The notes below the pieces were generated by a model. That model made no database searches. It worked only from the letters and a program-made list of their open reading frames with translations, and was not told the origin of the DNA. 6,002 nt of DNA, taken from NCBI GenBank assembly GCA_002291945.1, contig DBAZ01000082.1, positions 1 through 6,002 of the forward strand, in the 5' to 3' direction. Shown piece after piece: positions 1 to 5,455 of this stretch. How positions within the stretch are numbered: the first letter of the stretch is position 1; each line of letters begins with the position of its first letter. Both the position numbers and the translations under genes were made by a program. This stretch comes from Tepidimonas sp. UBA997 (GTDB taxonomy: Bacteria; Pseudomonadota; Gammaproteobacteria; Burkholderiales; Burkholderiaceae_C).

Positions 1-828
1 ACCGAGGCGCAGAAGCAGCGCTGGCTGCTGCCCTTGGCCCAGGGGGCGATGCTGGGTGGCTTCTGCCTGACCGAGCCGCATGTGGGCTCGGATGCCTCAG
101 CCCTGCGCACCACCGCCACGCGGGACGGCGACCACTACGTGCTCAACGGCGTCAAGCAGTTCATCACCAGCGGCAAATATGGCGACGTGATGATCGTCAT
201 CGCCGTGACCGACAAGGCAGTCGGCAAGAAAGGCATGAGCGCCTTCATCGTGCCCACCAACGCGCCGGGCTATGTGGTGGCACGGCTGGAGGACAAGCTG
301 GGCCAGCACAGCAGCGACACGGCGCAGATCAACTTCGATCAATGCCGCATTCCCGTCGAAAACCTCATTGGCGAGGTGGGCGAGGGCTACAAGATCGCGC
401 TGAGTGCGTTGGAAGGCGGACGCATCGGGATTGCGGCGCAAAGTGTCGGCATGGCCCGCAGTGCGCTGGAAGTCGCGATCACTTATGCCAAGCAGCGCGT
501 GAGCTTTGGCCAGCCAATTTTCAACCACCAAGCGGTGGGTTTTCGGCTGGCCGAATGCGCCACGCAACTGGAAGCGGCGCGCCAACTCATCTGGCACGCG
601 GCCAGCCTGCGCGATGCCGGGCGGCCCTGCCTGAAGGAGGCCGCGATGGCCAAGCTGTTTGCCAGCGAGGTGGCCGAACAAGTCTGCTCCGTTGCCATCC
701 AGACGCTGGGCGGCTATGGTGTGGTCAACGATTTTCCGGTCGAGCGCATCTACCGCGACGTGCGCGTGTGCCAGATCTACGAGGGCACCAGCGACGTGCA
801 GAAAATCCTGATCCAGCGCTCGCTCTGA
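1..828 (+). CDS. Acyl-CoA dehydrogenase, 5'-truncated by window edge
   Basis: This is the C-terminal 275 residues of a flavin-dependent acyl-CoA dehydrogenase, which oxidises an acyl-CoA to the trans-2-enoyl-CoA and passes electrons to electron-transfer flavoprotein in the cytoplasm. The frame is open from base 1, so the true start lies outside; family members have about 375-390 residues, so roughly 100-115 are missing. Seen in the partial protein: the FAD/substrate signature FCLTEPHVGSDAS (from residue 21), KQFITSG (52-58), the helical C-terminal domain with LEGGRIGIAAQSVG (137-150) and KQRVSFGQPI, a QTLGGYG motif, and the C-terminal YEGTSDVQK. Glu261 of YEGT sits where the catalytic base lies in short- and medium-chain acyl-CoA dehydrogenases. 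The sequence resembles the short-chain/butyryl type, but substrate range cannot be read from sequence and branched-chain substrates remain possible. No neighbour in view is a partner enzyme. Confidence 0.93.
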   Translation, partial: TEAQKQRWLLPLAQGAMLGGFCLTEPHVGSDASALRTTATRDGDHYVLNGVKQFITSGKYGDVMIVIAVTDKAVGKKGMSAFIVPTNAPGYVVARLEDKLGQHSSDTAQINFDQCRIPVENLIGEVGEGYKIALSALEGGRIGIAAQSVGMARSALEVAITYAKQRVSFGQPIFNHQAVGFRLAECATQLEAARQLIWHAASLRDAGRPCLKEAAMAKLFASEVAEQVCSVAIQTLGGYGVVNDFPVERIYRDVRVCQIYEGTSDVQKILIQRSL

Positions 829-836
829 AGCGCCAG

Positions 837-850
837 CGCCCGCGTGGGCG
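837..850 (+). terminator. Possible weak terminator hairpin after acyl-CoA dehydrogenase
   Basis: A 5-bp perfect stem (CGCCC at 837-841, GGGCG at 846-850) with a GCGT loop starts 8 nt after the dehydrogenase stop codon. No T-run follows, so it does not meet the intrinsic-terminator pattern. It may be chance in GC-rich DNA, or help stop a Rho-dependent transcript. Confidence 0.25.
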
Positions 851-866
851 GTCGGTGTGGCAGCAG

Positions 867-901
867 GCCGTGTCAGGCAGGCCGGCAACACGGCGCATAA
901 T
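867..901 (+). promoter_or_regulatory. Inverted repeat and -10-like box upstream of trkA
   Basis: A perfect 7-bp inverted repeat, GCCGTGT (867-873) and ACACGGC (888-894) with a 14-nt spacer, is followed directly by CATAAT (896-901), which matches five of six bases of the sigma-70 -10 consensus. The region 16-18 nt upstream holds no good TTGACA match. The box lies about 70 nt before the trkA start. It could be an operator-controlled or activator-dependent trkA promoter, or the repeat could be a terminator-like structure of the gene upstream. The evidence is positional only. Confidence 0.3.
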
Positions 902-970
902 CCGCACCATGTATGCCCAACAACCTCTGCATCGGGTTGGCAGCGGGTGTGGGGCGCGATCAGGTAAATC

Positions 971-2362
971 ATGAACATCATCATTCTGGGGGCTGGCCGC
1001 GTGGGTGAAAGCGTGGCCGAAAGCCTGGTTTCTGAGCAGAACGACATCACCGTGATCGACCACGAACCAGCCCGCCTGCGCTTGCTGGAAGATCGGCTGG
1101 ACCTGCGCGGCGTGGTCGGCAACGGCATCCAGCCGTCGGTGCTGCGCGACGCCGGCGCCAAGGACGCCGACATGGTGATCGCCTGCGCCGGCTCCGATGA
1201 GTCCAACCTCGTGGTGTGCAAGGTGGCCCACGAGGTGTTCAACGTGCCCACCACGATTGCCCGCCTGCGCTCACCCGAGTTCGTGGAGGGCGACGCGCTG
1301 ATGTCCAGAACCGGCTTTGCCGTCGATCGGGTGATCTGCCCGGAAGAGTCGGTGATGCGCTACATCCATCAACTGATCGACTACCCCGAGGCCTTGCAGG
1401 TGCTGGAATTTGCCGAGGGCTTGGTGTGTCTGGTCGCGGTGCGGGCCACGGTGGGCGGGGCGCTGGTCGGGCATACCATCGGCGAGTTCCGGGAACGCTT
1501 TCCGCACACCGAAATGCGCGTGGTGGCGCTGTACCGGTTGGACACCGAAATGGAGGCCACCAAAAGCACCCGCATCCTGCCCGGCGATGAAATTTTTGTG
1601 CTGGCCTCCAAAGAGCGCATCCGCTACGTGCTGGCCGCCATCCACAACATCGACAAACCGGTGCAGCGGGTGATGATTGCTGGCGGCGGCAAGGTGGGCC
1701 TGCGGCTGGCGCGCAGCTTGGTGGGGCAATGCCACGTCAAGCTCATCGAGTACAACCCCAAGCGTTGCGAATACCTCGCCAGCCAGTTGCCGTCGAGCGT
1801 GCTGGTGCTGCACGGCGACGCGGTGGAGGAAGACCTGCTGCTGGAAGAAAACGTGTCCGAGATGGACTTGTTCGTCGCCGTGACCAGCGATGACGAGGAC
1901 AACATCATGGCTGCGATGCTGGCCAAGCGGCTGGGTGCCCGGCGCGTCATGTCCATCATCAACCGACGCGCCTATGCCGACATGATGCAGGGCGGTGCCA
2001 TCGACATTGCGATTTCGCCGGCGCAGACGGTGATCGGCGAACTGCTGGCGCACATCCGGCGTGGCGACGTGGTGGCGGTACACAGCCTGCGCCGTGGAGC
2101 GGCCGAGGCGCTCGAGGGCATAGCCCGTGGCGACCTGAAAACTTCGCGGCTGGTCGGGCGCCGGGTGGAGGAAGTCAAGCTGCCCAAGGGGGCCCGCTTC
2201 GGCGCGATCGTGCGTGGCGAGGGGCGCAAGGCCGAGGTGCTGATGCCGCATCACGACACCTTGATCGAGGTCAATGACCACATCGTCATTTTCATTCCCA
2301 ACAAGCGGCTGGTGCGCGAAGTGGAAAAACTGTTTCAGGTGAGCGCCACCTTTTTCGGATGA
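971..2362 (+). CDS. trkA: Trk potassium uptake system, NAD-binding regulatory subunit TrkA
   Basis: TrkA is the cytoplasmic, peripheral membrane subunit that gates the TrkH K+ channel in response to bound nucleotides. The 463-residue product matches the usual length of the two-repeat form (E. coli TrkA is about 458). Seen: two RCK halves, each opening with a Rossmann glycine motif, GAGRVG at residues 7-12 and GGGKVG at 238-243. Each is followed by an acidic residue at the end of the second strand (Asp30 in TVID, Glu260 in KLIE), as expected for NAD(H) binding. Each Rossmann half is followed by an RCK_C-like segment (about 140-225 and 365-450). The ATG at 971 gives MNIIILGAGRVG, the canonical beginning; a modest AGG (962-964) lies 6 nt before it. 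The stop overlaps the trkH start by 4 nt, so the two are almost certainly co-transcribed and translationally coupled. No truncation or missing motif is visible. Confidence 0.96.
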   Translation: MNIIILGAGRVGESVAESLVSEQNDITVIDHEPARLRLLEDRLDLRGVVGNGIQPSVLRDAGAKDADMVIACAGSDESNLVVCKVAHEVFNVPTTIARLRSPEFVEGDALMSRTGFAVDRVICPEESVMRYIHQLIDYPEALQVLEFAEGLVCLVAVRATVGGALVGHTIGEFRERFPHTEMRVVALYRLDTEMEATKSTRILPGDEIFVLASKERIRYVLAAIHNIDKPVQRVMIAGGGKVGLRLARSLVGQCHVKLIEYNPKRCEYLASQLPSSVLVLHGDAVEEDLLLEENVSEMDLFVAVTSDDEDNIMAAMLAKRLGARRVMSIINRRAYADMMQGGAIDIAISPAQTVIGELLAHIRRGDVVAVHSLRRGAAEALEGIARGDLKTSRLVGRRVEEVKLPKGARFGAIVRGEGRKAEVLMPHHDTLIEVNDHIVIFIPNKRLVREVEKLFQVSATFFG

Positions 2363-3825
2363 TGATGCACATCTTTGGCCCCGCGCTGGCCTTGCTCTCG
2401 CGCATCATCATGGCGTTTGCTTTCGCCCATCTGGTGCCACTGGCCTGGGCTTGGTTCGAGGACGACGAAGCGCTGCGCGTGGTCTGGGCGGCGTCGTTTG
2501 CCTTCACCTTCGTCGGTGGCCTGCTGCTCTGGTGGGCCACCCGGGCCCACAACCGCGAACTGACGGTGCGCGACGGCTTTTTGCTGGTCAATCTGGTCTG
2601 GCTGGTGCTGACCGCTTTTGCCGCCGTGCCGCTGATGTTCACCGTGCCCGACATCACCTGGAGCAAGGCCTACTTCGAGGCCATGAGCGGCCTGACCGCC
2701 ACCGGTGCCACGGCCTTCTCGGGGCTGGATCAGTTGCCGGTGTCGGTCAACATCTGGCGTTGTTTTTTGCAACTGATCGGCGGGCTGGGCATCGTGCTGC
2801 TGGTGGTGGCGGTGCTGCCCTTGCTGGGGTTGGGTGGGGTGCAGTTGTACAAGGCCGAAACCCCCGGCCCCATGAAGGACACCAAGTTCACGCCGCGCAT
2901 TGCCGAAACCGCACGCGGCCTGTGGCTGGTGTACTTCGTGCTCTCGGTTGCCTGCATGCTGGCCTACCGCTGGGCCGGCATGAGCTGGGCCGATGCCTTC
3001 ATGCACATGTGTACCACCATGAGTCTGGGTGGCTTTTCCTCCCACGACGCCAGCTTCGGCTACTGGGACTCGGCCGCCATTGAAATGGTGGCGATCGTCT
3101 TCATGACGCTGGCCGGCATCAGTTTTCTGCGCTATTTCGTGGTTTTGCGTTCGCTCACGCTGCGCCCCATCACGAGCGACCGCGAAATCCTGAGCTACTT
3201 CCTGGTGCTGGCGTTTTCGGTGCTGCTGGTCACGCTGCTGCTGACCTGGCACCGGGTGGATGAGGATTTCTGGGTCGCCTTGCGCCGCAGCGCGTTCCAT
3301 GTGCTGTCCCTGGCCACCACCACCGGCTACGCAGCCGAAGACTACGCCCTGTGGCCGGTCTTCATTCCGGTCTATCTGATGTTTCTGGGCTGTTTTGTGT
3401 CGTGTGCGGGCTCCACCGGCGGTGGCATCAAGATGGTGCGCATGGTGCTGTTGATCAAGCAGGGGCGGCGCGAGCTGGTGCGCATCATCCACCCGCGGGT
3501 GGTCAACCCGGTGACTTTGGGCAGGCAGACGTTGCCCTCCTCGACCATGACCACCGTGCTGGGCTTCATGCTGATCTACGGTGCCGCCACCATGGGGCTG
3601 ACCTTTTTGATGCTGATCTCGGGGCTGGACGTGGTGACGGCGTTTTCTGCCGTGGTGGCCACCATCAACAACATCGGCCCTGGCCTGGGCGAGGTGGGGC
3701 CGGCGAGCAACTACGGCGGGCTCAATGCCTTTCAACTGGGTTTGCTGAGCTTTGCCATGCTGCTGGGCCGACTGGAACTGCTGACGGTGCTGGTGCTGTT
3801 GACCAGCCACTTCTGGCGGCGCTGA
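2359..3825 (+). CDS. trkH: Trk potassium uptake system, membrane pore subunit TrkH
   Basis: TrkH is the inner-membrane pore subunit of Trk, a member of the superfamily of K+ transporters built from four membrane-pore-membrane repeats in a single chain. The product has 488 residues (E. coli TrkH 483) and is hydrophobic throughout. The four pore loops are visible in order: TATGAT (113-118), TTMSLGGFS (219-227), TTTGYAA (320-326) and NNIGPGLGEVG (437-447), each with the filter glycine. CAGSTGGGIK (349-358) is the conserved stretch before the intramembrane gating loop of the third repeat. Three in-frame ATGs in a row (2359, 2362, 2365) begin the ORF; 2359 overlaps the trkA stop as ATGA and is chosen for coupling, but any of the three is possible and they differ by only two residues. 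TrkA from the gene upstream is its regulatory partner. Whether the TrkG/H complex also needs an SapD-like ATP-binding protein here cannot be judged. Confidence 0.96.
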   Translation: MMMHIFGPALALLSRIIMAFAFAHLVPLAWAWFEDDEALRVVWAASFAFTFVGGLLLWWATRAHNRELTVRDGFLLVNLVWLVLTAFAAVPLMFTVPDITWSKAYFEAMSGLTATGATAFSGLDQLPVSVNIWRCFLQLIGGLGIVLLVVAVLPLLGLGGVQLYKAETPGPMKDTKFTPRIAETARGLWLVYFVLSVACMLAYRWAGMSWADAFMHMCTTMSLGGFSSHDASFGYWDSAAIEMVAIVFMTLAGISFLRYFVVLRSLTLRPITSDREILSYFLVLAFSVLLVTLLLTWHRVDEDFWVALRRSAFHVLSLATTTGYAAEDYALWPVFIPVYLMFLGCFVSCAGSTGGGIKMVRMVLLIKQGRRELVRIIHPRVVNPVTLGRQTLPSSTMTTVLGFMLIYGAATMGLTFLMLISGLDVVTAFSAVVATINNIGPGLGEVGPASNYGGLNAFQLGLLSFAMLLGRLELLTVLVLLTSHFWRR

Positions 3826-3827
3826 GG

Positions 3828-3848
3828 CCTTGACCAGCCTTGACCAGC
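3828..3848 (+). repeat. 10-bp tandem repeat after trkH
   Basis: CTTGACCAGC occurs twice head to tail (3829-3838 and 3839-3848), just after the trkH stop. The core TTGACCAGCCAC also occurs in the last codons of trkH (3799-3810) and again at 3840-3851, so three copies of TTGACCAGC lie within about 55 bp. It looks like a small local duplication of the gene's 3' end; function unknown. Confidence 0.6.
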
Positions 3849-3850
3849 CA

Positions 3851-3898
3851 CCCGCCACGCCCCAAACGGCGGGCGCTGGAGCGGCCGGGTTGCCCGGT
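3851..3898 (+). terminator. Tandem GC-rich hairpins after trkH, possible transcript end
   Basis: CCCGCC (3851-3856) pairs with GGCGGG (3868-3873) across an 11-nt loop, and CCGGG (3885-3889) pairs with CCCGG (3893-3897) across a TTG loop. Neither is followed by a T-run. They sit 25-75 nt past the trkH stop, a reasonable place for the end of the trkAH message (Rho-assisted, or 3'-end protection), but they do not prove termination. Confidence 0.35.
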
Positions 3899-3962
3899 GA
3901 CTTGCGCAGCCCCATACACCCTCTTGGTCGCTCTGGCTGATGCGGGTTTTCCCTGGGATAAG

Positions 3963-4007
3963 TCATGAGTCCTCAATCTCATGAAATGGGCCGTATGGCT
4001 GTACACT
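3963..4007 (+). promoter_or_regulatory. Candidate hupE promoter with 7-bp dyad
   Basis: A perfect 7-bp inverted repeat, TCATGAG (3963-3969) and CTCATGA (3978-3984), is separated by 8 nt. Each arm contains the palindrome TCATGA, so it also reads as a direct repeat with a 16-bp period. Eighteen bases after the right arm begins TACACT (4002-4007), matching four of six -10 consensus positions, with no good -35 match at the usual spacing; the right arm occupies that place. If this -10 is used, transcription would start near 4014 and the dyad centre would fall near -40, where class II activators bind, though a repressor is equally possible. The arms do not match consensus sites I know for FNR or NikR. 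Promoter activity is inferred. Confidence 0.4.
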
Positions 4008-4027
4008 GAAACTGGTTGATAAAAATT

Positions 4028-4033
4028 AGGAGA
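4028..4033 (+). promoter_or_regulatory. Strong ribosome binding site for hupE
   Basis: AGGAGA lies 5 nt before the ATG at 4039, inside an A/T-rich stretch that should be unstructured. It fixes the hupE start and, with the long spacer after trkH, suggests an independently expressed gene. Confidence 0.75.
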
Positions 4034-4038
4034 ACCTC

Positions 4039-4641
4039 ATGCCATCAAAGAACATCCGTCGCGCGGCCGTCGCCGCTCTGCTGACCGGTCTGGCCAGCGC
4101 CGCTCTGGCTCATCCGGGCCACGGCACCCACAGCCTGATGGCGGGCTTGGTTCACCCCTTCGGCCTCGATCACCTGCTGGCCATGGTGGCGGTGGGCGTC
4201 TGGTCGATTTCGGCGCTGCCGCGCGACAAGGCCTGGCAAGGCCCGGCGGTGTTTTTGCTGGCGCTGATCGCCAGTGCCACCTTGGGCCTGCAGGGCTTGA
4301 CCCTGCCCTTCCTGGAGCACGGCGTATCGCTGTCGGTGCTGCTGATGGGCCTGCTGCTGGTCGCCGCCACCCGGCCGCTGCCGCCTGCCGTCGGTCTCGG
4401 GCTGATTGCCGTGGCCTCGTCGATGCATGGTCTGGCCCACGGCTCGGAAGCGCCTGCCACCGGCTTTGCTGCCTATGCAGTCGGCTTCCTCGTGACCACG
4501 ACTGCACTGCACATCGGCGGCGTGGGCATCGGCTTGGGTATCAAACGCTGGCTGGGCCAGCACCGCGGCAAGGCGCTGGGTGGCTTGGGCACGGCCCTCG
4601 GTGCCTCCGGTGCCTACCTGTTTAGCCAGTTGGCGGTCTGA
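4039..4641 (+). CDS. hupE: HupE/UreJ family membrane protein, probable nickel transporter
   Basis: HupE/UreJ proteins are small inner-membrane permeases found with [NiFe]-hydrogenase or urease genes and thought to move Ni2+ for enzyme maturation. The product has 200 residues, typical for the family. Seen: a basic N-terminus and hydrophobic core ending in AALA (21-24), a good signal peptidase site that would leave His25 at the mature N-terminus followed by PGHGTH. Then comes the family signature HPFGLDHLLAMVAVG (39-53), several hydrophobic segments (about 40-58, 68-88, 97-110, 115-130, 143-168, 180-198), and conserved polar histidines in SSMHGLAHGSE (His130, His134) and TALHIGG (His158), which fit a metal path. 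Urease genes are absent in view, while hypA and hypB follow, so hupE is preferred to ureJ. It is separated from hypA by 299 nt and may or may not share its transcript. Metal specificity (Ni versus Co) is not decidable here. Confidence 0.9.
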   Translation: MPSKNIRRAAVAALLTGLASAALAHPGHGTHSLMAGLVHPFGLDHLLAMVAVGVWSISALPRDKAWQGPAVFLLALIASATLGLQGLTLPFLEHGVSLSVLLMGLLLVAATRPLPPAVGLGLIAVASSMHGLAHGSEAPATGFAAYAVGFLVTTTALHIGGVGIGLGIKRWLGQHRGKALGGLGTALGASGAYLFSQLAV

Positions 4642-4659
4642 GCGCTACGCCCGTTGCAC

Positions 4660-4664
4660 AGGAG
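4660..4664 (+). promoter_or_regulatory. Ribosome binding site before 24-codon ORF
   Basis: AGGAG lies 6 nt before the ATG at 4671. The motif is better than that of trkA, which is why the very short ORF after it deserves attention. Confidence 0.5.
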
Positions 4665-4670
4665 CTAACC

Positions 4671-4745
4671 ATGTCGTCCAACCTGTCTGCAGAAGAACTG
4701 GCCCGTCAGCGCTTGGCTGCGCGGGCATCAAGCCTGGCGCTCTAA
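4671..4745 (+). pseudogene. 24-residue ORF, probably the remnant start of a lost gene
   Basis: An ATG with a well-placed AGGAG, 29 nt after hupE, opens a frame of 24 codons ending in TAA at 4743-4745. The peptide begins MSSNLSAEELARQRLAARAS, with the GC-rich codon usage of the neighbouring genes and an amphipathic, helix-like Ala/Arg/Leu pattern typical of the N-terminus of a larger cytoplasmic protein. I do not recognise the family. Right after it base composition drops and no reading frame continues, so the most economical view is that a gene once following hupE was cut by deletion or replacement. A genuine small protein translated from the hupE message is the alternative. No signal peptide, metal motif or membrane segment is present. 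Confidence 0.35.
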
Positions 4746-4940
4746 AGCCAAGTGTGCGTCGAGGCTGTGTCTTCCTTGGTCGGCACCACGAAGATGATCC
4801 GGTGCTACACCAACCGACGAAGAGTGCTTTTGCTCGCCTCGCGGAACGGCAAATGCTCGTCCCATTGCTGCTAATCGGTTTCCAGCCGCAGGACGACATC
4901 GAGCTGCCAACGGTGCATGATGGCGGAGTGGAGGCACAAC
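4746..4940. other. Gene-poor, lower-GC segment between the short ORF and hypA
   Basis: About 195 nt with no gene I can support on either strand. By eye it is nearer 55 percent GC than the mid-60s of the genes around it. An imperfect hairpin lies within: TTGGT and GCACC (4776-4780, 4783-4787) pair with GGTGC and ACCAA (4801-4805, 4809-4813) around a 13-nt loop. Reading frames through the segment are either broken by stops or are continuations of frames antisense to hypA. It may be a remnant of an inserted or deleted element, or the leader of the hyp transcript; no clear sigma-70 or sigma-54 promoter is visible. Confidence 0.45.
4928..4934 (+). promoter_or_regulatory. Ribosome binding site deciding the hypA start
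   Basis: GTGGAGG ends 6 nt before the ATG at 4941. It supports that start over the in-frame ATGs at 4917 and 4920, which would place extra residues before the MHE terminus that HypA needs for nickel binding. Confidence 0.7.
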
Positions 4941-5291
4941 ATGCATGAACTGAGTCTGGCCGGTGGTGTGCTGCAACTGGTGGAAGACACGGCGCGGCGC
5001 GAAGGTTTTGCACGCCTGCTGGAATTGCGGCTCGAGGCCGGCCAGCTCGCGGGCGTGGATGTGCGTGCGCTGCGCTTTGCGCTCGAAAGCCTGGCTCCCG
5101 GCACGCTGCTGGAGGGCGCACGCATCGAGATCGACGAACCGCCCGGCCAGGCGTGGTGCATGGCTTGTGCGCAGAGCGTCGCCCTGGCCCAGCGCGGCGA
5201 CGCCTGCCCGGCTTGCGGTGGCTACCAACTGCAAGCCACGGGCGGCATGGCCTTGCGCGTACTCGACATGCAAGTCAGTGATGATGCATAG
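4941..5291 (+). CDS. hypA: Hydrogenase nickel-incorporation protein HypA
   Basis: HypA is a cytoplasmic metallochaperone that hands Ni2+, with HypB, to the precursor of the [NiFe]-hydrogenase large subunit. The 116-residue product is the normal family length. It begins MHELSLAGGVL: His2 with Glu3 and the free N-terminus form the known nickel site. The structural zinc site is complete as CMAC (Cys73, Cys76) and CPAC (Cys89, Cys92), with 12 residues between the pairs. The segment between (GQLAGVDVRALRFALESL) is the typical central part. The start is fixed by the requirement for MHE and by GTGGAGG 6 nt before it; a longer in-frame start at 4917 is rejected. HypB lies downstream but 164 nt away, an unusually wide gap for this pair. 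HybF-type paralogues share the fold; the neighbours favour HypA. Confidence 0.95.
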   Translation: MHELSLAGGVLQLVEDTARREGFARLLELRLEAGQLAGVDVRALRFALESLAPGTLLEGARIEIDEPPGQAWCMACAQSVALAQRGDACPACGGYQLQATGGMALRVLDMQVSDDA

Positions 5292-5321
5292 GAATCACCC
5301 CCTGCGCCGCTTCGCGTCTTC

Positions 5322-5350
5322 TCCCTCTCTCGCCTTCGGCGGGAGAGGGA
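5322..5350 (+). repeat. Strong 13-bp hairpin, REP-like, between hypA and hypB
   Basis: Bases 5322-5334 pair with 5338-5350 as 13 consecutive pairs (12 Watson-Crick, one G-U at 5330/5342) around a TTC loop; the outer part is TCCCTCTC against GAGAGGGA. No T-run follows, so it is not a standard terminator. Pyrimidine-rich CCCTCTC/GAGAGGG hairpins of this kind are common as dispersed intergenic repeats in proteobacterial genomes. I believe this resembles one seen repeatedly in Comamonadaceae, but that is memory, not a search. Confidence 0.7.
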
Positions 5351-5355
5351 CGCAC

Positions 5356-5385
5356 CCTGTGGCCTGGCAAAGCCAGTTCCACAGG
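5356..5385 (+). repeat. Second strong hairpin, next to the first
   Basis: CCTGTGG (5356-5362) pairs with CCACAGG (5379-5385), and inside it CTGGC (5364-5368) pairs with GCCAG (5372-5376) around an AAA loop, with a small internal loop of one base against two. It starts 6 nt after the first hairpin, so the two form a tandem pair occupying most of the hypA-hypB gap. Together they look like one composite repeat unit (REP doublet), possibly acting on mRNA stability within the hyp message. Confidence 0.65.
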
Positions 5386-5442
5386 TGCCCAAGGGCGCGT
5401 GCCCGCAGTTGTGCTTTTGAAGAAACCTGGATGGACATTAGC

Positions 5443-5448
5443 AAGGAG
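5443..5448 (+). promoter_or_regulatory. Ribosome binding site for hypB
   Basis: AAGGAG lies 7 nt before the ATG at 5456, a near-ideal Shine-Dalgarno. It fixes the start that places the CxxCGC motif at the N-terminus. Confidence 0.75.
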
Positions 5449-5455
5449 ACCGATC

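Noticed and set aside
97..1254. 385-codon minus-strand frame across the dehydrogenase and trkA
   Set aside because: It lies opposite two clear genes, crosses their intergenic gap, and has low-complexity composition without a family motif.
1271..2281. 336-codon minus-strand frame opposite trkA
   Set aside because: It is a mirror of trkA codon bias, rich in His and Gln, with no domain.
3872..3956. Sigma-54 type -24/-12 promoter ahead of hupE
   Set aside because: The GG and GC pairs present have spacings of 12 or more bases instead of 10, so no element fits.
2335..3966. 543-codon open frame on the minus strand, antisense to the whole of trkH
   Set aside because: Its predicted product is dominated by His, Gln, Gly and Arg with no recognisable domain, which is the usual appearance of an antisense frame in high-GC DNA. 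trkH on the + strand has all four filter motifs.
4016..4029. FNR-like box TTGAT-AAAA-ATTAG before hupE
   Set aside because: The first half-site is perfect but the second matches only three of five, and it overlaps the ribosome binding site rather than a promoter activation position.
4917..4940. Upstream in-frame start for hypA (ATG at 4917 or 4920)
   Set aside because: HypA requires MHE at its N-terminus for nickel binding, and the ribosome binding site is placed for 4941.
4580..4948. 122-codon + frame covering the end of hupE, the spacer and the hypA start
   Set aside because: It overlaps hupE in another frame, has no ribosome binding site, and its middle part resembles no protein I know. 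The openness through 4746-4940 was considered as a remnant gene but could not be supported.
4728..5273. Minus-strand frame through the hupE-hypA spacer and hypA, considered as a transposase or regulator remnant
   Set aside because: The hypA part is antisense shadow, and the spacer part shows no catalytic motif or convincing similarity.
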